From assembly GCF_044383835.1 (NCBI RefSeq), contig NZ_JBISEP010000004.1:86415-150414 (forward strand): a stretch of 64,000 nucleotides of DNA. Reading direction: 5' to 3'. Source of the stretch: Paraliobacillus sp044383835 (lineage in GTDB: Bacteria > Bacillota > Bacilli > Bacillales > Amphibacillaceae). A program made the position numbers and the translations under genes. Within the stretch, counting starts at the first letter, position 1. Each line of letters opens with the position of its first letter. Positions 40,683 to 50,076 of this stretch are shown piece after piece. The notes under the pieces are model-generated. The model saw nothing but the letters and a program-made list of their open reading frames with translations. It made no database searches and was not told the DNA's origin.

Positions 40683-41219
40683 ATGAAAATACAAGGAGTC
40701 ATACCAGCAATTCGAAACATGAAAGATTATGAGTGTATCATAGATAGTAATCATCAAATTATAGTTTTGCTAGAAACTAGAATTTCTCAATTGCCTCAGT
40801 TAGTTCGACATGCAAAGAAGCATAATAAACAAGTGCTCGTTCATGCTGATTTAATCAATGGATTAAAGGTGGATGCTTATGGTATGGAGTTTTTAGTCCG
40901 TCTTGTTAAAATAGATGGTGTAATATCCACGAGAGCAAATGTTATTGCACTAGCTAAGAAATATAATATTCTAGCAATTCAGCGATTTTTTGCTATTGAT
41001 AGTTCTGCCGTTGCAAATAATATTAAGCTAATTGAAAAGTCGAAACCAGATTATATTGAAGTATTACCAGGTATTATACCTACAATAATAGGTGAAATTA
41101 TTGATCAAACAAAAGTTCCAGTTATAGCGGGTGGTTTAATTAAGAATGCGCAACAAGTAAGAGAAGCCCTTGATATAGGAGCTATTGCGGTTACAACATC
41201 GCATAAACAGTTATTATAG
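40683..41219 (+). CDS. glpP: Glycerol uptake operon antiterminator GlpP
   Basis: An RNA-binding antiterminator that, with glycerol 3-phosphate, lets transcription pass the terminator in the glpF leader. The 178-residue TIM-barrel-like protein has VLVHADLINGLKVDAYGMEFL in outline and YIEVLPGIIPTIIGEI, typical of the family. ATG 40683 behind AAAGGAG; the earlier in-frame ATG at 40608 lacks a site. It stands directly before its target leader. Confidence 0.93.
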   Translation: MKIQGVIPAIRNMKDYECIIDSNHQIIVLLETRISQLPQLVRHAKKHNKQVLVHADLINGLKVDAYGMEFLVRLVKIDGVISTRANVIALAKKYNILAIQRFFAIDSSAVANNIKLIEKSKPDYIEVLPGIIPTIIGEIIDQTKVPVIAGGLIKNAQQVREALDIGAIAVTTSHKQLL

Positions 41220-41309
41220 GTGAAAATAGGTGTGTTTATAGTGAAGCATTATTTAAGGGGATTTTTATGCTCAAATCAAAGAAATTTTTCAAAAATACAA
41301 GTGAAATTA

Positions 41310-41338
41310 TTGACAACGCTTTCATTTTATTATACTAT
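41310..41338 (+). promoter_or_regulatory. glpF promoter with catabolite response element
   Basis: TTGACA (41310-41315), 17 bases, TACTAT (41333-41338). TGACAACGCTTTCA (41311-41324) matches the cre consensus with one mismatch and overlaps the -35, so CcpA repression is likely, as for B. subtilis glpFK. Confidence 0.7.
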
Positions 41339-41376
41339 TTAAACCAACAAGTTAAAAAAGTGCAGGAGATCTGGAG

Positions 41377-41438
41377 TCCACACAGCTTGTAGCATACTTT
41401 CCTAGGAAGTAGTATGTCACAGCTATGTGGATTTTTGT
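41377..41438 (+). promoter_or_regulatory. GlpP-controlled leader terminator of glpFKD
   Basis: TCCACA.AGCT (41377-41387) pairs with AGCT.TGTGGA (41421-41431), enclosing an inner stem ACTTTCC/GGAAGT, and is followed by TTTTTGTTTTTT. Its position, 75 bases before glpF, fits the antitermination site known in B. subtilis. Confidence 0.78.
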
Positions 41439-41512
41439 TTTTTATTGCACTGATTAAATACGATTGTATGGCTGATGGGTTGGTTTTAAAATGGACAGAG
41501 GGGTGGATGAGA

Positions 41513-42355
41513 ATGTCGGAATTTATCGCTGAATTAATTGGAACAATGATACTTATTATTTTCGGTGGTGGTGTTGTTGGTGGTACTGTCTTAAAGAAAT
41601 CTAAAGCAGAAGGATCTGGTTGGGTACTTATCACTATCGGTTGGGGCTTAGCTGTTGCGATGGGTGTGTACGCAGTTGGGAATATTTCTGGTGCACACAT
41701 TAACCCAGCAGTAACTTTAGGATTCGCGGCTATCGGTGAGTTTCCTTGGCAAAAAGTTCCGATGTATATTGTTGCACAAGTAATAGGTGCTTTCATTGGT
41801 GGCGTTATTGTATTCTTTCACTATTTGCCACATTGGAGAGAAACAGAGGATAAAAATGCGAAACTAGCTGTATTTGCAACCGATCCAGCGGTAAAAAGCA
41901 CATCAGCTAATTTTGTAAGTGAAATGATTGGAACATTTGTATTGGTGATGGGACTACTATTTATCGGAGCTAATCAGTTTACAGAAGGATTAAATCCTGC
42001 GATTGTTGGGTTACTGATTGTCGCGATTGGGATGTCGCTTGGGGGAACGACGGGTTATGCGATCAATCCAGCAAGAGATTTAGGCCCCCGCATTGCACAT
42101 GCTGTTCTTCCTATATTCGGGAAAAGCTCGTCGAATTGGAGATATGCATGGATCCCTATTTTAGGCCCGATTGTTGGTGGGGTTTATGGTGCTGTTTTTT
42201 ATAATGCTGTATTTATTGGTGAGATTACAGAGTTGTTTTGGATCATGTCGTTTGTCGTGGTAATAATATTTGCTATAGCCTTATTCAAAGAGATAAATAA
42301 TCATAAGGAAGCTGCTAAATCAGTTAACCTATCATCGAAAGAAGAAGCAATATAA
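41513..42355 (+). CDS. glpF: Glycerol facilitator GlpF
   Basis: A channel of the aquaglyceroporin family that lets glycerol into the cell. About 280 residues, six membrane helices plus two half-helices with the NPA motifs GAHINPAVTLG and GYAINPARDLGPR; Asp in the latter marks a glycerol rather than water channel. The start at ATG 41513 follows AGGGGTGG; the longer frame from 41414 begins inside the leader terminator. Confidence 0.94.
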   Translation: MSEFIAELIGTMILIIFGGGVVGGTVLKKSKAEGSGWVLITIGWGLAVAMGVYAVGNISGAHINPAVTLGFAAIGEFPWQKVPMYIVAQVIGAFIGGVIVFFHYLPHWRETEDKNAKLAVFATDPAVKSTSANFVSEMIGTFVLVMGLLFIGANQFTEGLNPAIVGLLIVAIGMSLGGTTGYAINPARDLGPRIAHAVLPIFGKSSSNWRYAWIPILGPIVGGVYGAVFYNAVFIGEITELFWIMSFVVVIIFAIALFKEINNHKEAAKSVNLSSKEEAI

Positions 42356-42381
42356 AATATGATTTTTTGGGAGGAAGTATT

Positions 42382-43872
42382 ATGGAAAAATATATGTTAT
42401 CAATTGATCAGGGGACAACTAGTTCAAGAGCAATTATTTTTAATCAGAAGGGCGAAATGGTTGAAACCGGTCAACGAGAATTTGAACAATTCTTTCCTCA
42501 ATCTGGTTGGGTGGAACATGATGCGAATGAAATCTGGACATCTGTGTTATCTTGTATTGTAGAAGTTTTAAGAAAAGCAGATATCGATCCAAAACAAATA
42601 GCAGGAATCGGCATAACGAATCAACGTGAAACAACAGTTGTTTGGGATAAGGAGACAGGTAAGCCTGTTTATAAAGCAATTGTTTGGCAGTCAAGACAAA
42701 CGGAAGACATATGTCGAGATTTGCGAGAAGCTGGTTATCAAGATACATTTCGTAATAAGACCGGTTTGCTAATTGACCCTTACTTCTCAGGTACAAAAGT
42801 GAAGTGGATATTAGATCATGTAGAAGGTGCTCGTGAAAAAGCAGAACAAGGTAAACTGTTGTTTGGGACGATAGATACATGGCTTATTTATAAGTTAACT
42901 GGGAACCAAGTTCATGTTACCGATTACTCTAATGCTTCAAGGACACTTATGTACAATATATATGATTTAAAGTGGGATCAAGAGTTATTAGATATTTTAG
43001 GAATACCAAAAAGCATGTTGCCAGAAGTAAAATCATCATCCGAAATATATGGGGAAACAGTCGCTTATCACTTCTTTGGAGAAAATGTACCGATTGCTGG
43101 TGCTGCAGGGGATCAGCAAGCAGCATTATTTGGACAAGCGTGTTTTGAAAAGGGAATGGTGAAAAATACGTATGGTACTGGATGCTTTATGTTAATGCAT
43201 ACAGGGAATGAACCAGTTAAGTCAGACCATGGTCTTCTAACTACATTAGCATGTAGTGTAGATGGTGAAGTTAATTATGCAGTAGAAGGTAGTATTTTTG
43301 TTGCGGGTTCTGCAATCAAATGGTTAGAGGATGGATTACGATTGTTTAATAAAGCAAGTGAATCAGAGGATTATGCAACCCGTGTGCAATCAACAGAGGG
43401 GGTGTATTTTGTTCCGGCATTTGTTGGTCTAGGTACACCTTATTGGGATAGTGATGCACGTGGAGCGGTGTTTGGACTAACACGTGGTACAACGAAGGAA
43501 CACTTTATTCGAGGAACATTAGAATCGATTGCCTATCAAACAAAAGATGTATTACTTGCAATGATTGAGGATTCTGGTATGGAGGTCAAAACACTTCGAG
43601 TGGATGGTGGAATGGTTGCAAATAATTTTTTAATGCAATTCCAAAGTGATGTATTAAATGTACCTGTTGAACGACCAAAGGTAACCGAAACAACTGCATT
43701 GGGGGCTGCATATTTAGCTGGTCTAGCAGTGAATTATTGGGATAACAAAGAAAAAATAACTGAGCAGTGGAAAGTTGATAAGAAATTTGAAAATAAGATG
43801 ACAGAACAAGAAAGGTCAACTTTGTACACTGGATGGAAAAAAGCAGTGAATGCAACAAGAGCATTTAAGTAA
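42382..43872 (+). CDS. glpK: Glycerol kinase
   Basis: Phosphorylates glycerol to glycerol 3-phosphate. A 496-residue FGGY kinase: SIDQGTTSSRAI at the N-terminus (ATP-binding), GITNQRETTVVWD, GAAGDQQAALFGQ and RVDGGMVANNFLMQFQ. A regulatory His (Enterococcus/Bacillus HPr phosphorylation site) probably lies in YHFFGENVP, but this is uncertain. ATG 42382 behind GGGAGGAAG, 26 bases after glpF. Confidence 0.96.
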   Translation: MEKYMLSIDQGTTSSRAIIFNQKGEMVETGQREFEQFFPQSGWVEHDANEIWTSVLSCIVEVLRKADIDPKQIAGIGITNQRETTVVWDKETGKPVYKAIVWQSRQTEDICRDLREAGYQDTFRNKTGLLIDPYFSGTKVKWILDHVEGAREKAEQGKLLFGTIDTWLIYKLTGNQVHVTDYSNASRTLMYNIYDLKWDQELLDILGIPKSMLPEVKSSSEIYGETVAYHFFGENVPIAGAAGDQQAALFGQACFEKGMVKNTYGTGCFMLMHTGNEPVKSDHGLLTTLACSVDGEVNYAVEGSIFVAGSAIKWLEDGLRLFNKASESEDYATRVQSTEGVYFVPAFVGLGTPYWDSDARGAVFGLTRGTTKEHFIRGTLESIAYQTKDVLLAMIEDSGMEVKTLRVDGGMVANNFLMQFQSDVLNVPVERPKVTETTALGAAYLAGLAVNYWDNKEKITEQWKVDKKFENKMTEQERSTLYTGWKKAVNATRAFK

Positions 43873-43899
43873 TCATATAAGGTGAAGGAGGACAAATAT

Positions 43900-45552
43900 A
43901 TGACCTTCTCAAGCATAGAAGAAGATCGCAAAGAAATCTATCGTCAAATGAAAACAGAAAAATTAGATTTAATTATTATTGGTGGTGGTATCACAGGTGC
44001 GGGTATCGCGCTTGATGCTGTTACTAGAGGGTTGAAGGTAGCGCTTCTTGAGATGCAGGATTTTGCTGCAGGAACATCTAGTCGTTCTACTAAGCTCGTT
44101 CACGGGGGATTACGCTATTTAAAACAATTTGAAGTGAAAATGGTGGCGGAAGTTGGTAAGGAACGAGAAATTGTTTATGAAAATGGGCCGCATGTGACGA
44201 CACCAGAGTGGATGATGCTACCATTTTATAAAGGAGGTACATTCGGGCCCTTTTCGACGAATATTGGTTTACGAGTGTATGATTTTTTGGCAGGTGTAAA
44301 AAAAGCAGAGCGTAGAAAAATGCTAAGCCAGGAAGAGGTGTTACAGTATGAACCTACCTTAAAAAAAGAAGGGTTAAAGGGTGCGGGTTATTATGTCGAA
44401 TATCGGACAGATGATGCTCGATTAACGATAGAAGTAATGAAAAAAGCAGTGGAAAAAGGTGCCCTTGCATTAAATTATTCAAAAGTATCTAATTTGTTGT
44501 ATCAAGATGAACGTGTTAGCGGTGTAACAGTTATTGATCAATTGACTGATAAAGCATATGAGATTGATGCAGAGTATGTTGTTAATGCTGCTGGTCCTTG
44601 GGTTGATGAGATTCGAGAAAAAAACCAGTCGAAAAAAGGAAAGACGTTAAAACTAACGAAAGGCATTCACCTTGTTTTTGATCAGTCACGTTTTCCGCTA
44701 CAACAAGCTATTTATTTTGATACTCCAGATAATCGGATGGTATTTGCAATTCCAAGAGAAGGAAAAGTTTACGTTGGTACAACGGATACTGTTTATGATG
44801 GGAATATTGCTCATCCAACTGTAACGCAATCTGATCGTGATTATGTATTAGATTCCATTGCATTTATGTTCCCTGGTCAAAGAATAACAGTAGATGATGT
44901 AGAGTCAAGTTGGGCGGGATTGCGTCCATTAATAGCAGAAGAAGGAAAAGGTCCTTCAGAAATATCACGAAAGGATGAAATTTTCGAATCGGATACTGGG
45001 CTCGTATCAATTGCCGGTGGAAAGTTGACAGGCTATCGCAAAATGGCAGAAGATGTAGTAGCTGTTATTTGTGATAAAATAGCTAAAGAAAAGGGGATTA
45101 TGTTTGATAAAAGTGATACGAAGCGTCTTCCTATATCAGGTGGTAATGTGAAAGGATCGGCGGGTTTTGTGGAGTATAAGCAAACACAAATTACTATAGG
45201 AAAAGAGCTTGGACTTACAAGTGATCAAGCAGAGATGATCGTCCAACGATATGGGTCTAATACACCCGTGTTTTTTGATTATTATAAACGATCATTGAAA
45301 CAAGAAGATAGTTTAGATCCTGTTACTTCCGCTATGCTACATTACAGTATTGAACAGGAAGCAGTTTGCAAACCAGCTGACTTTTTCATCCGTCGTACAG
45401 GTGCCTTGTTCTTCGATATTACCTGGGTGAAACGACAGAAACAAGCAGTGATTGATAAGATGAGCACAATCCATGGCTGGTCTGATCAAACTACTAAGCA
45501 ATATAAAAAAGAATTGGAGCAGTTGATATACGAAGCAGCTCATGCGATGTGA
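43900..45552 (+). CDS. glpD: Aerobic glycerol-3-phosphate dehydrogenase
   Basis: A membrane-associated flavoprotein that oxidises glycerol 3-phosphate to dihydroxyacetone phosphate and feeds electrons to quinone. 550 residues with the FAD-binding IIGGGITGAGIALDA, SSRSTKLVHGGLRYL and a C-terminal DAO_C domain. ATG 43900 behind AAGGAGGAC. It ends the glp operon; the terminator is at 45598. Confidence 0.96.
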   Translation: MTFSSIEEDRKEIYRQMKTEKLDLIIIGGGITGAGIALDAVTRGLKVALLEMQDFAAGTSSRSTKLVHGGLRYLKQFEVKMVAEVGKEREIVYENGPHVTTPEWMMLPFYKGGTFGPFSTNIGLRVYDFLAGVKKAERRKMLSQEEVLQYEPTLKKEGLKGAGYYVEYRTDDARLTIEVMKKAVEKGALALNYSKVSNLLYQDERVSGVTVIDQLTDKAYEIDAEYVVNAAGPWVDEIREKNQSKKGKTLKLTKGIHLVFDQSRFPLQQAIYFDTPDNRMVFAIPREGKVYVGTTDTVYDGNIAHPTVTQSDRDYVLDSIAFMFPGQRITVDDVESSWAGLRPLIAEEGKGPSEISRKDEIFESDTGLVSIAGGKLTGYRKMAEDVVAVICDKIAKEKGIMFDKSDTKRLPISGGNVKGSAGFVEYKQTQITIGKELGLTSDQAEMIVQRYGSNTPVFFDYYKRSLKQEDSLDPVTSAMLHYSIEQEAVCKPADFFIRRTGALFFDITWVKRQKQAVIDKMSTIHGWSDQTTKQYKKELEQLIYEAAHAM

Positions 45553-45597
45553 ACATAAATGATTACTTAATCATAAATCTTATTATAAGAAAAAAGA

Positions 45598-45629
45598 AGT
45601 GGCAAAGAAAAGAATCTTTGCCACTATTT
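45598..45629 (+). terminator. Terminator of glpFKD
   Basis: AGTGGCAAAGA and TCTTTGCCACT with a 6-base loop, followed by ATTTT. Confidence 0.85.
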
Positions 45630-45642
45630 TGCATTATAGGGC

Positions 45643-45753
45643 TTAATAAAAAGATGCACCGACAATTATTAACAAAATAAATAAAACAACAATTAACGCA
45701 AACCCACCACCATAACCACCTTGTGGAGGGTAACAACCGCCATAGTAACCCAT
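45643..45753 (-). CDS. YjcZ-family small sporulation protein
   Basis: A 36-residue protein: a Gly/Tyr-rich front (MGYYGGCYPPQGGYGGG) followed by a single hydrophobic helix (FALIVVLFILLIIVGASFY). This is the layout of the YjcZ/YhzE small spore proteins of Bacillus. The ribosome site AAGGTGGTGA is well placed on the minus strand. Likely membrane- or spore-envelope-associated. Confidence 0.88.
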   Translation of the reverse strand: MGYYGGCYPPQGGYGGGFALIVVLFILLIIVGASFY

Positions 45754-45978
45754 ATTTTTCACCACCTTACTGTCTTAATTACTATAATCTATGTAAAACG
45801 TTTGTCTGTGTTGCGGGCGTATGTCTATATTTAAGGAATTTGCCGCTGGCTTCGTGATTTTTTAACATGAAAGGATTCTAAGGGGATCAAATATTATCCC
45901 TATGTACTTTTAAACGAGGATAGACATTTTGAATGATTTTAATCAACTATTTATATGTGACTTACCCTATAAAAGAAA

Positions 45979-46004
45979 ACCATCTATTTTTGGAAATAGA
46001 TGGT
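45979..46004 (-). terminator. Terminator of the HAD gene
   Basis: ACCATCTATTT and AAATAGATGGT with a 4-base loop; on the minus strand it is followed by TTTTCTTTT. Confidence 0.8.
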
Positions 46005-46011
46005 GATAAAA

Positions 46012-46866
46012 TCAGTTTAATATTTGTTCGATTGCTTTAGCAACACCGTCTTCGCTGTTTTTTGCTGTGACTGTAGAGCAAGCATTTTTAATTGTTTGTT
46101 CTGCATTTCCCATTGCTACACTGTGCCCTACAATTTCAAGCATAGAAAGGTCATTAAAATTATCACCTATAGCCATCACATCATTTAAATTGATGTTATT
46201 CTCAGCTGCAAATAACGATAGTGCAATCCCTTTTTGTGCTTCAGGATGATTGAATTCTAAATTATCATATCCAGACGAAGTGATGACGATATCGCTTGTA
46301 TCAATAAATGTATTTCTGATTCCATCTAGCACGCTAACTTCTAAAGAAAAAGCCAACGCTTTATAAATTTCAATGTCATTATTGTTAATGAGTGCTGGAA
46401 AATCATTAATTATGTTAAAATCTTCTTCTTGAAAACGAAGTTCCGCACGTTTTTCGATTTCTTCACGTGACATAGCTGGGTTAGCTGAAAGCATAATATT
46501 AACCATCACATCAATAAACTCTGCACGGTTTGGTGAATAGACACCTTTGTTTGTGTATAATTCAAAATACACTTGCTTCGATTTACACTCGTCTACAATT
46601 TTACTGCTTAAGTTTTTAGATAAAGGGACACTGCGTACTTTTTTTCCGTTGGCTGTGTAAAAACTCGCACCATTTAAACTGATGATAGGGAGTTTCAAGC
46701 CAATAGGCTCTAGTACATTGTTTGCAGATTGATACGATCTACCAGTGGCAACAACGACTTGTATCCCTTGTCTGATTGCTTCTTTTAACATATTTGCGTT
46801 TGTTTGACTAATTTCTCCATTCTCATTTAATAATGTACCATCTAAATCTGTAGCAATTAGTTTCAT
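46012..46866 (-). CDS. Cof-type HAD-IIB phosphatase
   Basis: A 284-residue haloacid dehalogenase-family hydrolase: motif I DLDGTLLNENGEIS, motif II VVATGRSY, motif III/IV with Lys and GDNFNDLSMLEIVGHSVAMGNAE. Substrates are usually sugar phosphates or nucleotides (YitU/Cof type). ATG 46866 behind AAGGAG. A single-gene unit. A second, unrelated-length Cof protein is at 63121. Confidence 0.92.
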   Translation of the reverse strand: MKLIATDLDGTLLNENGEISQTNANMLKEAIRQGIQVVVATGRSYQSANNVLEPIGLKLPIISLNGASFYTANGKKVRSVPLSKNLSSKIVDECKSKQVYFELYTNKGVYSPNRAEFIDVMVNIMLSANPAMSREEIEKRAELRFQEEDFNIINDFPALINNNDIEIYKALAFSLEVSVLDGIRNTFIDTSDIVITSSGYDNLEFNHPEAQKGIALSLFAAENNINLNDVMAIGDNFNDLSMLEIVGHSVAMGNAEQTIKNACSTVTAKNSEDGVAKAIEQILN

Positions 46867-46903
46867 ATTTAAAAAGGCTCCTTATGTAACATTTTTTATC
46901 CAT

Positions 46904-46966
46904 ACTTAGCATACACAAGAAGGAATGCACTTGCAATTAATGCACTTCTTTTTGTGTATGCTAAGT
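46904..46966. terminator. Long imperfect inverted repeat
   Basis: ACTTAGCATACACA..GAAG..TGCA pairs with TGCA..CTTC..TGTGTATGCTAAGT and is followed on the plus strand by TTTTT. It lies between two minus-strand genes and may end the transcript of the gene at 47013. Confidence 0.55.
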
Positions 46967-47012
46967 TTTTAGTATTTAAAAATAATTATATTAGCAATGC
47001 AATATAACAAAA

Positions 47013-47516
47013 TTAGTCCTTTTTGTCTGAATTTATCATAGAAGAAAACATCTCTGATAATTGTTCTGATTTATCTTGATCATTAAAAATATCTTGCATC
47101 AATTTCATTGCATTATTTGAAAAGCTTGAATCGTTTAGCATTTGTTCTAATGTGCCTTTTGTTTCTTCTTGTGTCATTATTTTTTTAAATAGATCACTGA
47201 AATGAGGGGTGGACATTTTATTAAATACTCCTTTCATTGCATCACTTGTTGCACACGTCTTTATCTTTGTAAACACTTCTTTTGTTTTCTCTTGAACCGC
47301 TGGTTGTTTCATAGTCTCGTAAATTGCTTCTAATTTATTTATTTCTCCTATGTCTAAATTTTTTTTATGCCATTCATTTCGTAATTTTTCTATAAAAATA
47401 GTTGAATCGGTTTTGTTTGTGTCAATAGAATGGTTAAGGTTTTGTTGTGTGGAGTGTTTCGTTTGTTTAAACTTACCTGATGGTGTTTTTTTAAAATATA
47501 ATATTTCTCGTTGCAA
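47013..47516 (-). CDS. Hypothetical soluble helical protein
   Basis: A 167-residue hydrophilic protein, TTG start behind AGGTG on the minus strand. I do not recognise a family. The first 40 residues are basic and Ser/Thr/Gln-rich; the rest is predicted helical with repeated LF/IF plus Met/Lys patterns (HFSDLFKKIMTQEETKGTLEQML in outline). No signal peptide. Its neighbours are a HAD phosphatase and a tiny membrane-protein gene, so no functional clue. Spore-coat or cytoplasmic role unknown. Confidence 0.7.
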   Translation of the reverse strand: MQREILYFKKTPSGKFKQTKHSTQQNLNHSIDTNKTDSTIFIEKLRNEWHKKNLDIGEINKLEAIYETMKQPAVQEKTKEVFTKIKTCATSDAMKGVFNKMSTPHFSDLFKKIMTQEETKGTLEQMLNDSSFSNNAMKLMQDIFNDQDKSEQLSEMFSSMINSDKKD

Positions 47517-47752
47517 AATAATACACCTGCTTTCTTTTAGTTACTTTATATATACGGGAGTTAAATAAATTAGTAAGTGTACTAGTCTAAGTTTGAACAA
47601 ATATATGTTTTTACCTAGTAATATATAGATTTCATTGTGTATAAATACTATTTTTGAAAAGTTAGATACGTTGGTCTATACTTCTTTGAAATTGTTACAT
47701 AGATTATTAATGTGAGGCCGCACAAATTTGTTTTTGATTTGGAGGGATCGCA

Positions 47753-47851
47753 TTGGCTGTAATCGCTGCACTAGCATTATTATTCTTCTGGTTCTTTATT
47801 TTTACTCCAATTATTCTAATCATTGCCGCACTAGCTTTCTTTGGTATTTAA
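47753..47851 (+). CDS. Tiny hydrophobic membrane protein
   Basis: A 32-residue protein, TTG start behind GGAGGG (spacing normal), composed of one or two membrane helices (MAVIAALALLFFWFF, then IIAALAFF). Followed at once by its own terminator. The good ribosome site and terminator support a real gene; the family is unknown. Confidence 0.65.
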   Translation: MAVIAALALLFFWFFIFTPIILIIAALAFFGI

Positions 47852-47859
47852 TGTAGTAG

Positions 47860-47892
47860 AAAAGGATACTGTTGGTAGAGCAGTATCCTTTT
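47860..47892 (+). terminator. Terminator of the tiny membrane-protein gene
   Basis: AAAAGGATACTG and CAGTATCCTTTT, a perfect 12-bp stem with a 9-base loop. Confidence 0.82.
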
Positions 47893-48051
47893 ACATATTT
47901 GTGAGCATGTTAGTTAAATATTTTCAATTTTTACGATATAATATAATTACTAGTATTAAAAAAACAAATTAACAAAATCTCCTACATTTGCTTCACGTCT
48001 TAACACGTTGCTTCTCGTACATACAAACTTACGCATAAAAGGAAGGGATAC

Positions 48052-49527
48052 ATGTATTCGGAAATTGTACACACAGACACGTTCATCTTATTTGTTGCTA
48101 TATTATTTATTTCAGGTGTAATTACAACTAAATTCTCTGCAAGACTGGGTGTTCCTGCATTAGTTTTGTTCATTGGTATAGGGATGTTAATAGGAAGTGA
48201 TGTATTAGGGATCATTTATTTTGACGATGCTCGTATTGCTCAGATTATTGGTATATTTGCTTTGATTGTCATCTTATTTGAAGGTGGCTTACAAACAAAT
48301 TGGGTTGATTTAAAACCTGTCATTAAGCCAGCTTTATCGTTAGCAACAATTGGTGTTTTAATTACTACTTTACTAATCGCGGTTGCTGCGAAATATATAC
48401 TTTCAATTAATTGGGAAATGGCTTTGTTATTTGGGGCAATTGTAGGTTCGACAGATGCTGCCGCAGTCTTTGCGGTGTTGAAAGATCAACCAATTCAAAA
48501 ACGGTTAGGAGCAACGTTAGAAGCGGAGTCTGGTTCGAATGATCCAATGGCTGTATTTTTAACTGTTTCTGTTATTGAGTGGATTACTAATGCAAATGCA
48601 AATATTTTTCTACTAGTTTTAACATTTTTTCTTCAAATGGGATTAGGCTTAATATTCGGTTTGCTATTTGGAAAAATTGCAGTTGTGGCGATTAATCGAA
48701 TTAATTTAGATTCTAGTGGTTTATATCCTATTTTTGCTATTTCTTTTGCTTTATTAACTTATGGTATTACATCATTTTTTAATGGCAGTGGTTTATTAGC
48801 TGTATACATTCTTGCGATTATAATTGGCAATACTGATATCGCATATCGATATTCTGTATTTCGTTTTTCTGAAGGTTTTGCCTGGGTAATGCAAATTTTA
48901 ATGTTCGTCATACTTGGTTTGTTAGTTTTTCCTATGGATTTATTTACAATTGAAATCATACTCCAAGGTGTGACGATTTCTGTTATTTTAATGATCATAG
49001 CGCGACCGATTGCTGTGTTTATATCTACAATAAAAATGAATTTTAATTTGAATGAATATCTATTCTTATCCTGGGCAGGGTTAAAAGGAGCTGTTCCGAT
49101 TGTTTTAGCAACATTTCCGTTGCTTGCGAATGTGGATGGTAGTCAACAGATTTTTAATGTAGTATTCTTCGTTGTTCTAACTAGCTGTCTTATTCAAGGG
49201 ACGACGATACCTCTATTAGCTGAAAGATTAAAATTATTTGGTCCTAAAAAGTCTATGCCGATTCATACACTAGAACTGATCTCTCTTGGAAAAGCAAAAG
49301 CAGAGATGATCGAGTATGAAATGGCTGAAGAGGCAACAATTAATGGAAAGACCTTAAATCAAATCTCATTTCCAGAAGATACGTTAGTGAATGCGATTAT
49401 TCGTGATCAACGTTTAATTACACCAACAGGTGATACGGTGATTCAATCGGGAGACCTTTTGTATATTTTGACATCAAGAAAAAATAAAAAAGCTTTGCAA
49501 CAATTATTAGATAGGAAGCAAGAATGA
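48052..49527 (+). CDS. K+(Na+)/H+ antiporter, NhaP/CvrA type
   Basis: A 491-residue CPA1-family antiporter with about 12 membrane helices (residues 1-400), including FEGGLQTNWVDLKP, and the ion-site segment GSTDAAAVFAVLKDQP and ESGSNDPMAVFLTV, followed by a cytoplasmic TrkA_C-like regulatory domain (about 405-488, ISFPEDTLVNAIIRDQRLITPTGDTV in outline). Such proteins exchange potassium or sodium for protons. ATG 48052 behind AAAGGAAGGG. Together with mrp it fits a salt-tolerant host. Confidence 0.9.
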   Translation: MYSEIVHTDTFILFVAILFISGVITTKFSARLGVPALVLFIGIGMLIGSDVLGIIYFDDARIAQIIGIFALIVILFEGGLQTNWVDLKPVIKPALSLATIGVLITTLLIAVAAKYILSINWEMALLFGAIVGSTDAAAVFAVLKDQPIQKRLGATLEAESGSNDPMAVFLTVSVIEWITNANANIFLLVLTFFLQMGLGLIFGLLFGKIAVVAINRINLDSSGLYPIFAISFALLTYGITSFFNGSGLLAVYILAIIIGNTDIAYRYSVFRFSEGFAWVMQILMFVILGLLVFPMDLFTIEIILQGVTISVILMIIARPIAVFISTIKMNFNLNEYLFLSWAGLKGAVPIVLATFPLLANVDGSQQIFNVVFFVVLTSCLIQGTTIPLLAERLKLFGPKKSMPIHTLELISLGKAKAEMIEYEMAEEATINGKTLNQISFPEDTLVNAIIRDQRLITPTGDTVIQSGDLLYILTSRKNKKALQQLLDRKQE

Positions 49528-49537
49528 GATGAGGACA

Positions 49538-49571
49538 AAAAAAGAACCAGTCAAATGACTGGTTCTTTTTT
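49538..49571. terminator. Bidirectional terminator between antiporter and csp
   Basis: AAAAAGAACCAGTC and GACTGGTTCTTTTT around a 4-base loop; A- and T-runs on both sides. Confidence 0.88.
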
Positions 49572-49586
49572 ATTTAAAAGCTGTTA

Positions 49587-49787
49587 TTAGTTTTTTTCAA
49601 CGTTAGCAGCTTGTGGTCCGCGATTTCCTTCTTCGATATCGAATGTTACGCTTTGACCTTCTTCAAGTGTTTTAAAGCCTTCGCCTTGGATTGCAGAGAA
49701 GTGTACGAATACATCGTCTTGTCCTTCAACTTCGATAAATCCAAATCCTTTGTCTGCGTTAAACCATTTAACTGTACCTTGTGCCAT
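49587..49787 (-). CDS. cspD: Cold-shock protein (CspA/CspD family)
   Basis: A 66-residue RNA-binding beta-barrel: RNP1 KGFGFIEV and RNP2 VFVHFSAI. Such proteins bind single-stranded RNA and keep it unfolded. The start is ATG 49787 behind AGGAGG on the minus strand; the open frame upstream is not translated in this scheme. It has a long untranslated leader (see promoter), a usual trait of cold-shock genes. Confidence 0.95.
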   Translation of the reverse strand: MAQGTVKWFNADKGFGFIEVEGQDDVFVHFSAIQGEGFKTLEEGQSVTFDIEEGNRGPQAANVEKN

Positions 49788-49911
49788 ATTACTTTTCCTC
49801 CTCGTGTGGTTAATCCACACAATGTATTACTATTCTTGCTCATGCATCAAAACGAAACCTTTCACGTTGCAAGTTACTTGAAGTGTTTTGTCGAACAAAA
49901 TAGCTATATTT

Positions 49912-49940
49912 ATTATAACAATTCCATTCAGATAAAGCAA
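49912..49940 (-). promoter_or_regulatory. csp promoter giving a leader of about 118 bases
   Basis: On the minus strand TTGCTT (49940-49935), 17 bases, TATAAT (49917-49912). Transcription would begin near 49905, leaving about 118 untranslated bases before ATG 49787, the usual arrangement for cold-induced translation. Confidence 0.8.
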
Positions 49941-50076
49941 ACTTTTATTTAAAATATTTATTTTTATTACTGGATTACTTACAAAATAAAGAATAACACT
50001 TGATAGATCAATACATTGTCGGTAGTATAGGGAAGGAAATTGCAAAATTTTTAATTTAAATGAGTGAGGGTTCATT

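Noticed and set aside
41414..41512. Longer GlpF start
   Set aside because: The extra codons lie in the GlpP-controlled leader terminator; the true start has its own ribosome site at 41498-41506.
49830..50075. Minus-strand open frame upstream of csp
   Set aside because: It covers the csp promoter and leader and the region before rlmN; no ribosome site or family.
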